A stretch of 64,000 nt of DNA from Sporosarcina sp. FSL K6-3457 (GTDB lineage Bacteria > Bacillota > Bacilli > Bacillales_A > Planococcaceae): assembly GCF_038007285.1 (NCBI RefSeq), contig NZ_JBBOWX010000001.1, forward strand, positions 1,877,501-1,941,500, written 5' to 3'. The notes beneath the pieces are model-generated. The model searched no databases. It was not told the DNA's origin and saw only the letters and a list, made by a program, of their open reading frames with translations. A program made the translations under genes and the position numbers. How positions within the stretch are numbered: the first letter of the stretch is position 1; each line of letters begins with the position of its first letter. Of the stretch, positions 56,351 through 64,000 are shown one piece after another.

Positions 56351-56391
56351 TCTACAGTTAGTCTATTATAGCATAGAAAGGAATGATAAAT

Positions 56392-57264
56392 ATGAGAACA
56401 TTATATTTCGATTGTTTTTCAGGAATTAGTGGCGATATGGTTATTGGAGCCCTTATTGATGCAGGAGGGGACCCTGTTCATTTAGAAACTGAGTTAAAAA
56501 AATTGAATATGGAAAATGAGTATGAATTAACATTCAATAAAGTCGTGAAAAATGGCATTACAAGTACAAAGTTTGATGTTTTATTAACGAGTGACGTTCA
56601 TAGCCACGACCACGGGCATAGTCATGACCACAGCCACGACCACGAGCATAGTCACGATCACGACCACGAGCATAGTCACAGTCATGACCACGGGCATAGT
56701 CACGATCATGGCCATGAGCATAGCGACAATCATCATCACACCCATAATCATGATCATCGTTCTTATAAAAAAATTGTTGAGCTTATTCAATCGGCGGGTT
56801 ATTCTAATCGAGTGGAAGGACATGCACTAAGCATATTCAAAAAGATAGGACAAGCCGAAGGGAAAATCCACGGTGTAGCACTCGAAGACGTTCATTTTCA
56901 TGAGGTAGGAGCTGTAGATTCAATTATCGATATTGTCGGTGCAGCTATACTTCTTGAACAACTGCAAATAGATCGTATTAAATCATCTGCGATTCCAGTT
57001 GGTTCAGGAAAAATTCATATTGATCATGGTATTTATCCAGTTCCAGCACCTGCTACATTGGAGATTTTACTCGGTATCCCTATTGCAGAAAGCCAAGTCA
57101 AAGGGGAGCTGGCAACACCTACAGGCGCAGCTATTGTAGCGGTGCTTGTCGAAGCATTTTGTACATTACCCGCTATGAAGGTTCAATCCATTGGCTACGG
57201 AGCAGGTACTAAAACATTTCCAAAGCATCCAAATGTGCTACGGGTTATTATCGGAGAAGAATGA
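56392..57264 (+). CDS. LarC N-terminal domain protein (LarC1) with His-rich insert
   Basis: 290 aa. The ATG at 56392 is 9 nt after AAAGGA; ATG 56383 nearly touches it. It matches the first domain of LarC, the nickel-inserting cyclometallase that completes the nickel-pincer cofactor of lactate racemase-type enzymes: LYFDCFSGISGDMVIGALIDAG, VHFHEVGAVDSIIDIVGAA, VPVGSGKIHIDHGIYPVPAPAT, GELATPTGAA and IGYGAGTKTFPKHPNVLRVIIG. Residues 70-122 are a His-rich metal-binding insert. The protein stops where LarC2 would begin, and neither other frame nor the next gene encodes LarC2; larA, larB and larE are also absent from the window. Confidence 0.85.
   Translation: MRTLYFDCFSGISGDMVIGALIDAGGDPVHLETELKKLNMENEYELTFNKVVKNGITSTKFDVLLTSDVHSHDHGHSHDHSHDHEHSHDHDHEHSHSHDHGHSHDHGHEHSDNHHHTHNHDHRSYKKIVELIQSAGYSNRVEGHALSIFKKIGQAEGKIHGVALEDVHFHEVGAVDSIIDIVGAAILLEQLQIDRIKSSAIPVGSGKIHIDHGIYPVPAPATLEILLGIPIAESQVKGELATPTGAAIVAVLVEAFCTLPAMKVQSIGYGAGTKTFPKHPNVLRVIIGEE
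56599..56757 (+). repeat. Low-complexity repeat coding a His-rich stretch
   Basis: 159 nt of degenerate 6- and 12-nt tandem units (CATAGTCACGAC and variants) inside the LarC-like gene, coding 53 residues of which 27 are His, mostly alternating with Asp, Ser, Glu and Gly. Likely nickel storage or binding; prone to slippage length changes. Confidence 0.85.
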
Positions 57265-57316
57265 CTACCACCATCGAATAATTGAAAAAATAGGAATGGC
57301 GTTTTTGGAGGTAAAG

Positions 57317-58690
57317 ATGAAACTGCATTCGGTATTTCAGTATGTATATATTTTTTACACATTCGTATTTGTCCTCCACATCTCCAATGTATTTATCGCT
57401 AGCGACCGTTTGAATTATGTGATTGGCTTATTAGCTTTAGTCATGTTAGTAATTTCTTTTGCGAGTGCATCGAAATTATTTAGGATACTAAGTGCCTCCT
57501 TCATTGTGATAGGAGGCTGCTTATATGCTACATCAGGACAATCAATTCTTGCTATACCCAGTGCTTTAACAGCCAATATAGCCTTACTCACACTTTTAGC
57601 GATGTTACCGTGGATGAATAGTGTTGTCAGAAGTGGTCGATTTGACCGAAGTTTAAATAGCTTAATGAAGGCGAATGTATCAGATGTAGGCAAAATGTAT
57701 ATGCGTGGCTCAGCGACAACGCTTACGCTAGCAGCATTTTTAAATTTGTCGGCGGTTACGATTTCACAGGATGTACTGAAAGATAATTTAGCACATTTCA
57801 ATAAAAAAGTGCGGGATTCATTCATCAGTACGTCAACATTAAGAGGGTTTTCTTTAGCATTACTATGGAGCCCACTTGAAATATTAGTCGTCTTATCGAT
57901 TTTTGTAACGGGCGTTTCTTATGTAGCTATACTTCCTTGGTTGTTATTAATTGCAGTGCTAGCATTTATACTTGACGCTTTGTGGGGCCGCTATCATTTC
58001 AGAAAGTATGCGTATGTAAACCCAAGCGGTGAACAGCCGAGGGAAATGAATGTCAAAGAGCTAGCAAAAAAAATTGCTCACTTGGCAGGCGCGCTAGCGT
58101 TATTTTTAACCCTAGTTATTGTCTGTGGTATATTTTTTGAAATCGATTTCATATTGACTGTGACACTTCTCATCTTCCCCTTTACGTTATTATGGTCTAC
58201 AATCATAAAGAGAGGGAGAAGTTTTTGGGTCATCGGTTGGCATAATTGGAAAATGAAAGCGAATACAATGCAAAACTTTATTATCTTATTTATTTCACTA
58301 TCCTTTTTCTCAAATAGTATTAGCAACTCTACGTTCTTAGAAGTCATTGAGAAGCCGATTCTACTTGTAGCACAGTACCCATTATTGGTCTTTCTGATGA
58401 TTCAAGTTATCTTTATCTTCCTTAGTCTATTTGGGATTCACCCGATTGCAACAATTGGGATATTAACGGGTTTAATCGGAAGTTTGCTTGATATCTATAA
58501 TCCACTCAGTCTCGCAATCGTCATGGTAACAAGTGCGATTGCCACATTGACGGTCGGGACATATGGATTAGTTGTTACAATGACGGCAATGGATACCAAT
58601 CAAAGTCCCTATCGAATCACTTTGAATAATTTACCGTTTGCGCTCCTGCTCGGTGGGATAGGAACGATTATTGCCTACATTCTTTTATGA
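57317..58690 (+). CDS. Polytopic membrane protein, possible organic-anion transporter
   Basis: 457 aa. The ATG at 57317 is 5 nt after GGAGG; the frame is open further upstream but overlaps the LarC-like gene and has no site. About eleven to twelve hydrophobic helices span the whole protein. I do not recognise the family with certainty. The pattern of a central hydrophilic loop (about 230-260), SLFGIHPIATIGILTGLIG-like HP motif (FGIHPIATIGIL) and TSAIATLTVGTYGLVVTMTA resembles anion permeases of the ion-transporter superfamily. It lies 52 bp after the LarC-like gene and is probably cotranscribed, perhaps importing a hydroxy acid or sugar acid. Transport role is inferred. Confidence 0.6.
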   Translation: MKLHSVFQYVYIFYTFVFVLHISNVFIASDRLNYVIGLLALVMLVISFASASKLFRILSASFIVIGGCLYATSGQSILAIPSALTANIALLTLLAMLPWMNSVVRSGRFDRSLNSLMKANVSDVGKMYMRGSATTLTLAAFLNLSAVTISQDVLKDNLAHFNKKVRDSFISTSTLRGFSLALLWSPLEILVVLSIFVTGVSYVAILPWLLLIAVLAFILDALWGRYHFRKYAYVNPSGEQPREMNVKELAKKIAHLAGALALFLTLVIVCGIFFEIDFILTVTLLIFPFTLLWSTIIKRGRSFWVIGWHNWKMKANTMQNFIILFISLSFFSNSISNSTFLEVIEKPILLVAQYPLLVFLMIQVIFIFLSLFGIHPIATIGILTGLIGSLLDIYNPLSLAIVMVTSAIATLTVGTYGLVVTMTAMDTNQSPYRITLNNLPFALLLGGIGTIIAYILL

Positions 58691-58734
58691 TCTATTGCTA
58701 TATTTGGTGAACTGACGAATTCAATTAATCTCCG

Positions 58735-58784
58735 GTGAAGGCATTCCCTAATGCCAGACATTGTTGGTAGAATTATTTAGTTCA
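58735..58784 (+). repeat. Degenerate copy of the IS66 subterminal sequence
   Basis: GGCATTCCCTAATGCC then TTGTTGGTAGAAT match the right subterminal repeat of the IS66 element (30690-30723) at about 26 of 35 positions, most differences being transitions. GGCATT/AATGCC form a 6-bp hairpin. No transposase lies nearby, so it is an old remnant or an independent small repeat. Confidence 0.45.
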
Positions 58785-58823
58785 TCTTAATATATACAAA
58801 AAATTTAAGGAGAGATGTTAATC

Positions 58824-59906
58824 ATGACACAGAATAATCCATTATTTATTGCAGAAAAAGCTTGTCAGACAATTATGAACACATATAGTCCAGCAGAGTT
58901 ACCACCTGCTAATAGGTGGCATTACCACCAAAGTGTCTTTTTGTACGGTATGTTGCGTGTTTGGGAAGCAACAGGGAAGCAGGAGTATTTTGATTACACA
59001 AAGGCCTATGTTGATAACTTACTAGATGATGAAGGGAATTTCTTGTTTGCAAGGGACGAGCTGGACTCGATTCAAGTAGGTATTTTACTATTTCCTTTGT
59101 ATGAGGAAACGAAAGATCGAAAATATATGATTGCAGCGAAAAAATTGAGAAATCTACTGCATACAATTAATAAAACATCTGAGGGCGGTTTTTGGCATAA
59201 AGATAAATACCCTTATCAAATGTGGTTAGATGGATTGTTTATGGCGGGTCCATTCATGCTCATGTATGATAAACAATTCCAAGAACCAGAGCTTATTCAA
59301 TCTGTATTGCTACAAGAGAAATTAATGAGAACACATATGAGGGATCCACAATCTGGCCTTCCGTATCATGCGTGGGATGAGAAGAAAATTCAACCTTGGG
59401 CAAACAAAGAAACAGGGTGCTCGCCAGAATTTTGGGGGCGGTCAGTCGGTTGGTATGGAACAGCACTCATTGATTTATTAGAACAGATAGAAGGGCAAAA
59501 ACATGGTCAGGAAGTGTGGATTGAAGAATTACAACGCTTCATCCCTGCGATTGTTTCGCATCAAGATGTAGACTCGGGTTTATGGTATCAAATTGTAGAT
59601 AAAGGAGACCATGAGGATAACTGGTTAGAGTCTTCTTGTTCGGCATTATTTATCTATACGATTGCGAAAGCGTTAAAAGCGGGTTATGTGGAGGATACTT
59701 ATCAAGAAGTTGTGAAAAAAGCATATAATGGCTTGCTGGAGCATATGGTGAAAATTGATGATCAAAGGCTGGAATTAAGTGGCATTTGCATTGGGACTTC
59801 TGCTGGAGAATACGAGTATTATGTATCGCGTCCGACTTCAGAGAATGATTTGCATGGGATGGGAGCTTTTATTTTAGCTTGTATGGCTGTACATGATATT
59901 TCATGA
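58824..59906 (+). CDS. Unsaturated rhamnogalacturonyl hydrolase, GH105/GH88 type
   Basis: Removes the unsaturated uronic acid left by pectin lyases from the non-reducing end of oligosaccharides, yielding 4-deoxy-5-keto-uronate for kduI/kduD. The ATG at 58824 (360 aa, normal length) is about 9 nt after AAGGAG; ATG 58815 touches it. (alpha/alpha)6 barrel with RWHYHQSVFLYGMLRVWE, the catalytic Asp in MWLDGLFMAGPF (about 140), PYHAWDE, FWGRSVGWYGTALIDLL and SGICIGTSAGEYEYY. Similar to YteR/YesR. No signal peptide, so it acts in the cytoplasm. It heads the pectin-degradation gene set. Confidence 0.93.
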   Translation: MTQNNPLFIAEKACQTIMNTYSPAELPPANRWHYHQSVFLYGMLRVWEATGKQEYFDYTKAYVDNLLDDEGNFLFARDELDSIQVGILLFPLYEETKDRKYMIAAKKLRNLLHTINKTSEGGFWHKDKYPYQMWLDGLFMAGPFMLMYDKQFQEPELIQSVLLQEKLMRTHMRDPQSGLPYHAWDEKKIQPWANKETGCSPEFWGRSVGWYGTALIDLLEQIEGQKHGQEVWIEELQRFIPAIVSHQDVDSGLWYQIVDKGDHEDNWLESSCSALFIYTIAKALKAGYVEDTYQEVVKKAYNGLLEHMVKIDDQRLELSGICIGTSAGEYEYYVSRPTSENDLHGMGAFILACMAVHDIS

Positions 59907-59999
59907 TAGAACGACATACTAAAATGAATAACCGTATAATCATTTCATTAGGATTGACTCAATTATTCACTATTAAGAGCAAACTAGAATGATATACCT

Positions 60000-60018
60000 T
60001 GAAAACGCTTACTATAAT
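60000..60018 (+). promoter_or_regulatory. Candidate cre site and -10 box before kdgA
   Basis: TGAAAACGCTTACT (60000-60013) matches the cre consensus at 13 of 14; TATAAT (60013-60018) overlaps its last base. No clear -35. The transcript would start about 75 bp before the kdgA ATG. The 193-bp gap 59907-60099 shows nothing else. Confidence 0.6.
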
Positions 60019-60099
60019 CTATACAATAAGGTTGAAAGTTTTGAAATTACAATCACTGAATTATTTCAAACGAAGGAAGTATATATCGGGAGGTTTGTT

Positions 60100-60747
60100 A
60101 TGAATAAACTGAAAGTATTGAATAATATTACGAGCTGTGGCGTCGTTGCTGTCGTTCGAGCGACTTCAAAAGAAGAAGCGATGAACACCACGGAAGCGTG
60201 TATAGAAGGCGGAATTACGGGAATTGAAATCACTTTCACCGTGCAAGGTGCAGATCAAATCATTAGCGAATTAGCGATTCTTTACCAACAAAATAACAAC
60301 GTTGTTATTGGGGCGGGTACAGTTTTAGATGCAATTACAGCACGAATTGCTATTTTAGCTGGAGCTGAGTTCATCGTCAGTCCTACTTTCGATCAAGAAA
60401 CTGCCGAATTATGTAATCTGTACCAAATTCCTTATATGCCAGGGTGTATGACGATTACTGAAATGAAGCAGGCACTTAAATCAGGCGTTGATATTATTAA
60501 ATTATTTCCTGGAAACACATTTGGCCCGGAATGGGTCAAAAGCGTGAAGGCTCCACTCCCACAAGTAAATATCATGCCAACGGGTGGAGTAGACCTGGAG
60601 AATGTAGCGCAGTGGATTAAAAATGGCTGCGTTGCTGTAGGTGTAGGTGGTAGTTTAGTAGCGCATGCAAAAACGGGTGAATTTGAAAAAATGACAATAG
60701 ACGCAAGAAAGTTTGTTGAAAAAGTACAACAAGCTAGAGAGGCGTAA
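60100..60747 (+). CDS. kdgA: 2-keto-3-deoxy-6-phosphogluconate (KDPG) aldolase
   Basis: Class I aldolase splitting KDPG to pyruvate and glyceraldehyde 3-phosphate. The ATG at 60100 (215 aa) is 6-7 nt after GGGAGG; a longer open frame starting at 59989 has no site and overlaps the promoter. Seen: VAVVRATSKEEAM, Glu in GITGIEITFTVQGA, VVIGAGTVLDAITARIAI, FIVSPTFDQETAELC, the Schiff-base Lys in VDIIKLFPGNTFGPEW and MPTGGVDLENVAQW. It precedes kdgK by 2 bp. Confidence 0.95.
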   Translation: MNKLKVLNNITSCGVVAVVRATSKEEAMNTTEACIEGGITGIEITFTVQGADQIISELAILYQQNNNVVIGAGTVLDAITARIAILAGAEFIVSPTFDQETAELCNLYQIPYMPGCMTITEMKQALKSGVDIIKLFPGNTFGPEWVKSVKAPLPQVNIMPTGGVDLENVAQWIKNGCVAVGVGGSLVAHAKTGEFEKMTIDARKFVEKVQQAREA

Positions 60748-60749
60748 GG

Positions 60750-61763
60750 ATGAAAAAAATAATTACGTTTGGAGAAATATTATTACGTCTTTCTACTAGA
60801 ATTGGAGTACGGACAGTTCAAGCGAATGAGCTAACGTTGCACTATGGTGGTGCGGAAGCGAATGTAGCAGTATCGTTAGCCAATTTTGGTCATGATGTTC
60901 GTTTTGTGAGTAAAGTACCGGATAATTCACTTGGCACTGCAGCGGAAAGCCATTTGAGGTTGTACGGTGTTGATACAAGTCATTTATTGCGCGGCGGAGA
61001 ACGCTTAGGGACATATTATTTGGAAACTGGCGTAGGAGAAAGAAGTGCGAAGGTCATCTATGACAGGAAATATTCTAGTATTTCTGAACTGACAGAAGAG
61101 GAAATTGACTTCGATGAAATCTTCCAAGGGGCAAGCCTTTTTCATGTTTCCGGTATTACACCTGCTTTATCTCCTATCTTACAAGCGTTAACGCTACTTG
61201 CGTTACAAAAGGCAAAAGATCATGGTGTGATGACAAGCTTTGATTTTAATTATCGTTCAAAGCTGTGGAGTCAAAAAGATGCAGCAAATGCTATTGCACC
61301 ACTATTACCTTATGTAGATATATGCTCATGCGGAGAATTGGATGCCATTCATCTACTTAATATTGAAGAGGCACCTAGCTCGCTAGATAAAGAAATGAAA
61401 CTTCAATACTATTACGACAAAATACAAGAAATGTATCCCAACATTACTTATATGAGCTCGACTTTCCGACAAGTGATTTCTGCCTCTGCAAATACATTAC
61501 AAGGTAATTTGTATACGGATGGGGTGTTATATCATTCCAAAGTGCATCATATTGAGCCAATTGTCGATCGTGTTGGTGGGGGAGATGCCTTTGCAGCAGG
61601 AATTTTACATGGCATCATAGATGGGCAGACCCCGGAACAAATTGTTTCATTTGCAACAGCTGCATCCGCTTTAAAGCATACTGTGCACGGAGATTGTAAT
61701 GTCTTTTCGGTAGATGAAATTAAAGGGTTTATTGACAATGGCTCAGGCCGTATTATTCGTTAG
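60750..61763 (+). CDS. kdgK: 2-keto-3-deoxygluconate kinase, PfkB family
   Basis: Phosphorylates KDG to KDPG, the substrate of the aldolase encoded 2 bp upstream. AGAGGCG precedes the ATG; 337 aa. PfkB marks: TFGEILLRLSTRIGVRTVQA, HYGGAEANVAVSLANFG, LGTYYLETGVGERSAKVIYDR and, near the C-terminus, the catalytic Asp in DRVGGGDAFAAGILHG. The specific substrate is supported by the kdgA-kdgK-kduI-kduD order. Confidence 0.93.
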   Translation: MKKIITFGEILLRLSTRIGVRTVQANELTLHYGGAEANVAVSLANFGHDVRFVSKVPDNSLGTAAESHLRLYGVDTSHLLRGGERLGTYYLETGVGERSAKVIYDRKYSSISELTEEEIDFDEIFQGASLFHVSGITPALSPILQALTLLALQKAKDHGVMTSFDFNYRSKLWSQKDAANAIAPLLPYVDICSCGELDAIHLLNIEEAPSSLDKEMKLQYYYDKIQEMYPNITYMSSTFRQVISASANTLQGNLYTDGVLYHSKVHHIEPIVDRVGGGDAFAAGILHGIIDGQTPEQIVSFATAASALKHTVHGDCNVFSVDEIKGFIDNGSGRIIR

Positions 61764-61809
61764 GTTGTATGATTGAAAGGATTTATAAAATATACGAGGA
61801 GGATGGACA

Positions 61810-62640
61810 ATGGAAACACGTTATGCAAACCACCCAGAAGAAATTAAGAGATACAATACAGATGAGTTGAGAAAGCACTTTCTTGTTGAAACACTTTTTG
61901 AAGCAGGAAAGGTTCACTTAACGTATACGCATGTAGACAGAATGATTTTTGGTGGCGTGACGCCAACAACTGAAGAGTTAACAATCAAGCTAGATAAAGA
62001 ATTGGGTGTTACTTATTTCTTGGAACGCCGCGAGCTAGGCATTATTAATATCGGTGGAGAAGGCTCTATCATCCTAGATGGTGAGGAGTACCAAATGGTT
62101 GGTCGAGACGGATTATATGTGGGGAGAGGAACAAAAGAAGTGTTGTTCCGTTCAAAGGATGCGAGCAATCCTGCAAAGTTTTACATTAACTCGGCTCCGG
62201 CACATCATACGTATCCAACGGTGAAAATTGATATTAATAATATTAAACCGCTTGAAATGGGTGAACCAGGTACGTTAAACGTTCGTAAAATTTATCAATA
62301 CGTTCACCCGAATAACTGTGAGAGCTGCCAGCTACAAATGGGCTTAACGATGCTGCAAGCCGGAAGTGTTTGGAATACAATGCCTTGCCATACGCATGAG
62401 CGTCGAATGGAAGTTTATTTATACTTCGATATGGAGCCGGAAACAAGAGTATTCCACTTTATGGGTGAACCAAATGAAACGAGACATTTAGTGATGAAGA
62501 ATGAACAAGCAGCTATTTCTCCAAGCTGGTCGATTCATACAGGGACGGCAACGAGTAACTATACATTTATTTGGGGCATGTGCGGAGAGAATATCACATA
62601 TGACGATATGGATCACGTCGCGATGGCAGATTTGAGATAA
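61810..62640 (+). CDS. kduI: 5-keto-4-deoxyuronate isomerase
   Basis: Isomerises 5-keto-4-deoxyuronate (from unsaturated galacturonate) to 2,5-diketo-3-deoxygluconate. GAGGAGG precedes the ATG; 276 aa, the normal length. Cupin with zinc ligands visible in MPCHTHERRMEVYLYF (two His and a Glu, about 195-205) and a later His in SWSIHTGTATSNYTFIWGM. N-terminal METRYANHPEEIKRYNTDELR is highly characteristic. It precedes kduD by 27 bp. Confidence 0.97.
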   Translation: METRYANHPEEIKRYNTDELRKHFLVETLFEAGKVHLTYTHVDRMIFGGVTPTTEELTIKLDKELGVTYFLERRELGIINIGGEGSIILDGEEYQMVGRDGLYVGRGTKEVLFRSKDASNPAKFYINSAPAHHTYPTVKIDINNIKPLEMGEPGTLNVRKIYQYVHPNNCESCQLQMGLTMLQAGSVWNTMPCHTHERRMEVYLYFDMEPETRVFHFMGEPNETRHLVMKNEQAAISPSWSIHTGTATSNYTFIWGMCGENITYDDMDHVAMADLR

Positions 62641-62667
62641 AACAGGGTAATTGGGAGGGCTATAAAT

Positions 62668-63450
62668 ATGACAAATCAGTTAAATGAATTCTCACTAGAT
62701 TTTTTCTCGTTGGCAGGAAAAGTTGCAATTGTGACAGGTGGTAACAAAGGGTTAGGCCAAGGTTACGCAGTGGCACTTGCTAAGGCGGGGGCAGATCTCT
62801 TTGTTGTGACACATGGCGATGAGTGGGATGAAACACGAGCGTTAATCGAACAACAAGGACGCCGGGTTGAGTTTTTCCAGGCGGACTTGACAGATAGGAA
62901 GAAAGTGAAAGAGCTTGTTGCGAAATGTCAAGAAGTTTACGGACAAGTTGATATTTTAGTCAACAACGCCGGAACGATTCGACGCGCCCCACTACTTGAA
63001 TACAAGGGTGAAGATTGGGATGCAGTAATGGAACTCAATCTCAATTCAATGTTTTTCTTAAGTCAGGAAGTTGCTCACTTAATGGTTAAACAAAAGAGTG
63101 GTAAAATCATTAATATTGCTTCTATGCTATCATTCCAAGGTGGGAAATTTGTTCCTCCATATACAGCGAGTAAGCATGGTGTTGTAGGCTTAACGAAAGC
63201 ATTTACGAATGAGTTAGCAGAACACGGCATTCAAGTAAATGCGATTGCACCCGGCTATGTAAAAACAGCAAATACGGCTCCTATTCGTGCGGATGAGAAA
63301 CGCAATAGTGAAATATTAGCACGCATACCAGCAGGACGCTGGGCGGATCCAGCAGACTTAATGGGCACGGTCGTGTTCTTAGCAAGTAAGGCATCTGACT
63401 ATATGAATGGTTCCATTATTGCTATAGATGGTGGATGGTTATCTAGATAA
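62668..63450 (+). CDS. kduD: 2-deoxy-D-gluconate 3-dehydrogenase / DKI reductase
   Basis: Short-chain dehydrogenase that reduces 2,5-diketo-3-deoxygluconate to KDG, the substrate of kdgK. GGGAGGG precedes the ATG; 260 aa. Seen: IVTGGNKGLGQGYAVALAKAG, VNNAGTIRRAP, INIASMLSFQGG with catalytic Ser, PPYTASKHGVVGL with Tyr-x3-Lys, and NAIAPGYVKT. Last gene of the operon, followed directly by a strong hairpin. Confidence 0.95.
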   Translation: MTNQLNEFSLDFFSLAGKVAIVTGGNKGLGQGYAVALAKAGADLFVVTHGDEWDETRALIEQQGRRVEFFQADLTDRKKVKELVAKCQEVYGQVDILVNNAGTIRRAPLLEYKGEDWDAVMELNLNSMFFLSQEVAHLMVKQKSGKIINIASMLSFQGGKFVPPYTASKHGVVGLTKAFTNELAEHGIQVNAIAPGYVKTANTAPIRADEKRNSEILARIPAGRWADPADLMGTVVFLASKASDYMNGSIIAIDGGWLSR

Positions 63451-63457
63451 CACGTTT

Positions 63458-63492
63458 AATACGCCGTATCACAGTCCGTGATACGGCGTATT
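63458..63492 (+). terminator. Hairpin after kduD
   Basis: Perfect 15-bp stem AATACGCCGTATCAC (63458-63472) and GTGATACGGCGTATT (63478-63492), 5-nt loop. Poor U-tract, but very stable and 8 nt after the stop. Some readthrough into the next gene, 24 nt away, is possible. Confidence 0.7.
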
Positions 63493-63516
63493 TGATATAT
63501 GACGAGGAGGATTACA

Positions 63517-64000
63517 ATGGAATTGAATTTAGGGATACGTGCACATGATATTGAAAATCAGACGACAGTAGAGGGGTTAGTAGAAGAAATCTCAAATAAG
63601 GGATTAACATCTGTGCAGCTAGCGCTAGGAAAATCTTTTACAAATATGAATACGGGTGTTGGCAGTTTAAGCCCTGGTTTTGCTCGCTATATTGGGGATG
63701 CATTCCGGAAGAAAGATGTTCAAATTGCAGTGTTAGGCTGCTATATTCATATGATTCATCCTGATAAAGAGAAGAGAAAACAGGAATTGGATCGATTTAA
63801 AGAGCATATTCGCTTTGCAAGAGATTTTGGTTGTAGTATCGTTGGTACTGAAACAGGTAACGTCTATGAAAAGACAGGATATACGGTAGATAATTATGAG
63901 GAGCAACCTTTTTTAGATGTAGTAGAGAGCGTGAGTGAATTAGTAGTAGAAGCAGAAAAATTCGGTGTCATTGTTGCCATAGAAGGAGGCATCAATCATC
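63517..64000 (+). CDS. TIM-barrel sugar isomerase/epimerase (3' end outside window)
   Basis: First 161 codons of a protein; GAGGAGG is 6 nt before the ATG and the frame is open at the window end. Seen: LNLGIRAHDIENQTTVEGLV, SVQLALGKSFTNMN, IAVLGCYIHMIHPDKEKR, CSIVGTETGNVYEKTGYT with a likely metal-site Glu, and VIVAIEGGINH. These fit the AP-endonuclease-2/xylose isomerase-like TIM barrel. It is close behind kduD, so it may belong to the uronate pathway or start another sugar cluster. Confidence 0.82.
   Translation, partial: MELNLGIRAHDIENQTTVEGLVEEISNKGLTSVQLALGKSFTNMNTGVGSLSPGFARYIGDAFRKKDVQIAVLGCYIHMIHPDKEKRKQELDRFKEHIRFARDFGCSIVGTETGNVYEKTGYTVDNYEEQPFLDVVESVSELVVEAEKFGVIVAIEGGINH

Noticed and set aside
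56599..56757. Short tandem repeats that could be mistaken for a CRISPR array
   Set aside because: Units are 6-12 nt without unique spacers and code a His-rich stretch in frame within the LarC-like gene.
57191..57316. Upstream extension of the membrane protein overlapping the LarC-like gene, as possible frameshift to LarC2
   Set aside because: The extension does not resemble LarC2 (no NIDDM-type motif), and a GGAGG with good spacing marks ATG 57317 as the start.

Overview
This window reads as a carbohydrate-utilisation island from a low-GC Bacillota genome, most likely Bacillaceae or a close relative. The signs are AT-rich sequence, strong AGGAGG-type ribosome binding sites with frequent TTG/GTG starts, Bacillus-style catabolite-response (cre) elements, YesM/YesN two-component systems, ROK repressors of the XylR type, a LicR-type PTS activator and an IS66 element of the single-ORF kind. 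Almost every gene concerns import, sensing or breakdown of plant-type glycans; no rRNA, tRNA or CRISPR was seen.

Layout. (1) 1-15.99 kb: a GH42 beta-galactosidase (cut by the window start) divergent from an AraC regulator, then a GH95 enzyme, a YesM/YesN sensor-regulator pair, YesL, a DUF4340 membrane protein, a chemotaxis receptor, and an LplB/YtcP/lipoprotein ABC importer. (2) 16.1-28.8 kb: XylR repressor divergent from a xylose block (GH31 alpha-xylosidase, xylA, xylB), followed by two TIM-barrel isomerase/epimerases, three Gfo/Idh/MocA oxidoreductases and a ThuA-like protein, a set that suggests catabolism through 3-keto sugars. (3) 28.875-30.795 kb: an intact IS66-family insertion with an 8-bp target duplication. 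(4) 30.86-37.75 kb: a fourth Gfo/Idh protein, then a cellobiose-type PTS (EIIB, EIIC, EIIA), a GH1 phospho-beta-glucosidase and a LicR-type activator. (5) 37.9-42.6 kb: galKETM on the minus strand, with a promoter and palindromic operator. (6) 43.3-51.9 kb: a second sugar ABC importer with its own two-component system, a second GH1 enzyme and a ROK kinase. (7) 52.1-64 kb: uronate and pectin genes (uxaC, gndA, GH105, kdgA, kdgK, kduI, kduD), interrupted by a ROK repressor, an orphan LarC N-domain and a polytopic membrane protein; another TIM-barrel protein runs off the end.

Mobile DNA. Besides the IS66 copy, two non-autonomous elements of one family (89 bp at 2588 and 472 bp at 42724) share terminal inverted repeats CACGYCTGTTSATTWACC (near-consensus) and 9-bp target duplications. 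The longer one carries a 100-bp palindrome and sits just upstream of the gal promoter. A degenerate relative of the IS66 subterminal sequence lies at 58735-58784.

How it works together: oligosaccharides enter by ABC or PTS, are cut by GH42, GH95, GH31, GH1 or GH105 enzymes inside the cell (no signal peptides were seen on the hydrolases), and are fed to the xylose, Leloir, KDG and possibly 3-keto routes. Candidate cre sites precede four transcription units. All function calls come from reading motifs by eye; no database search was run.
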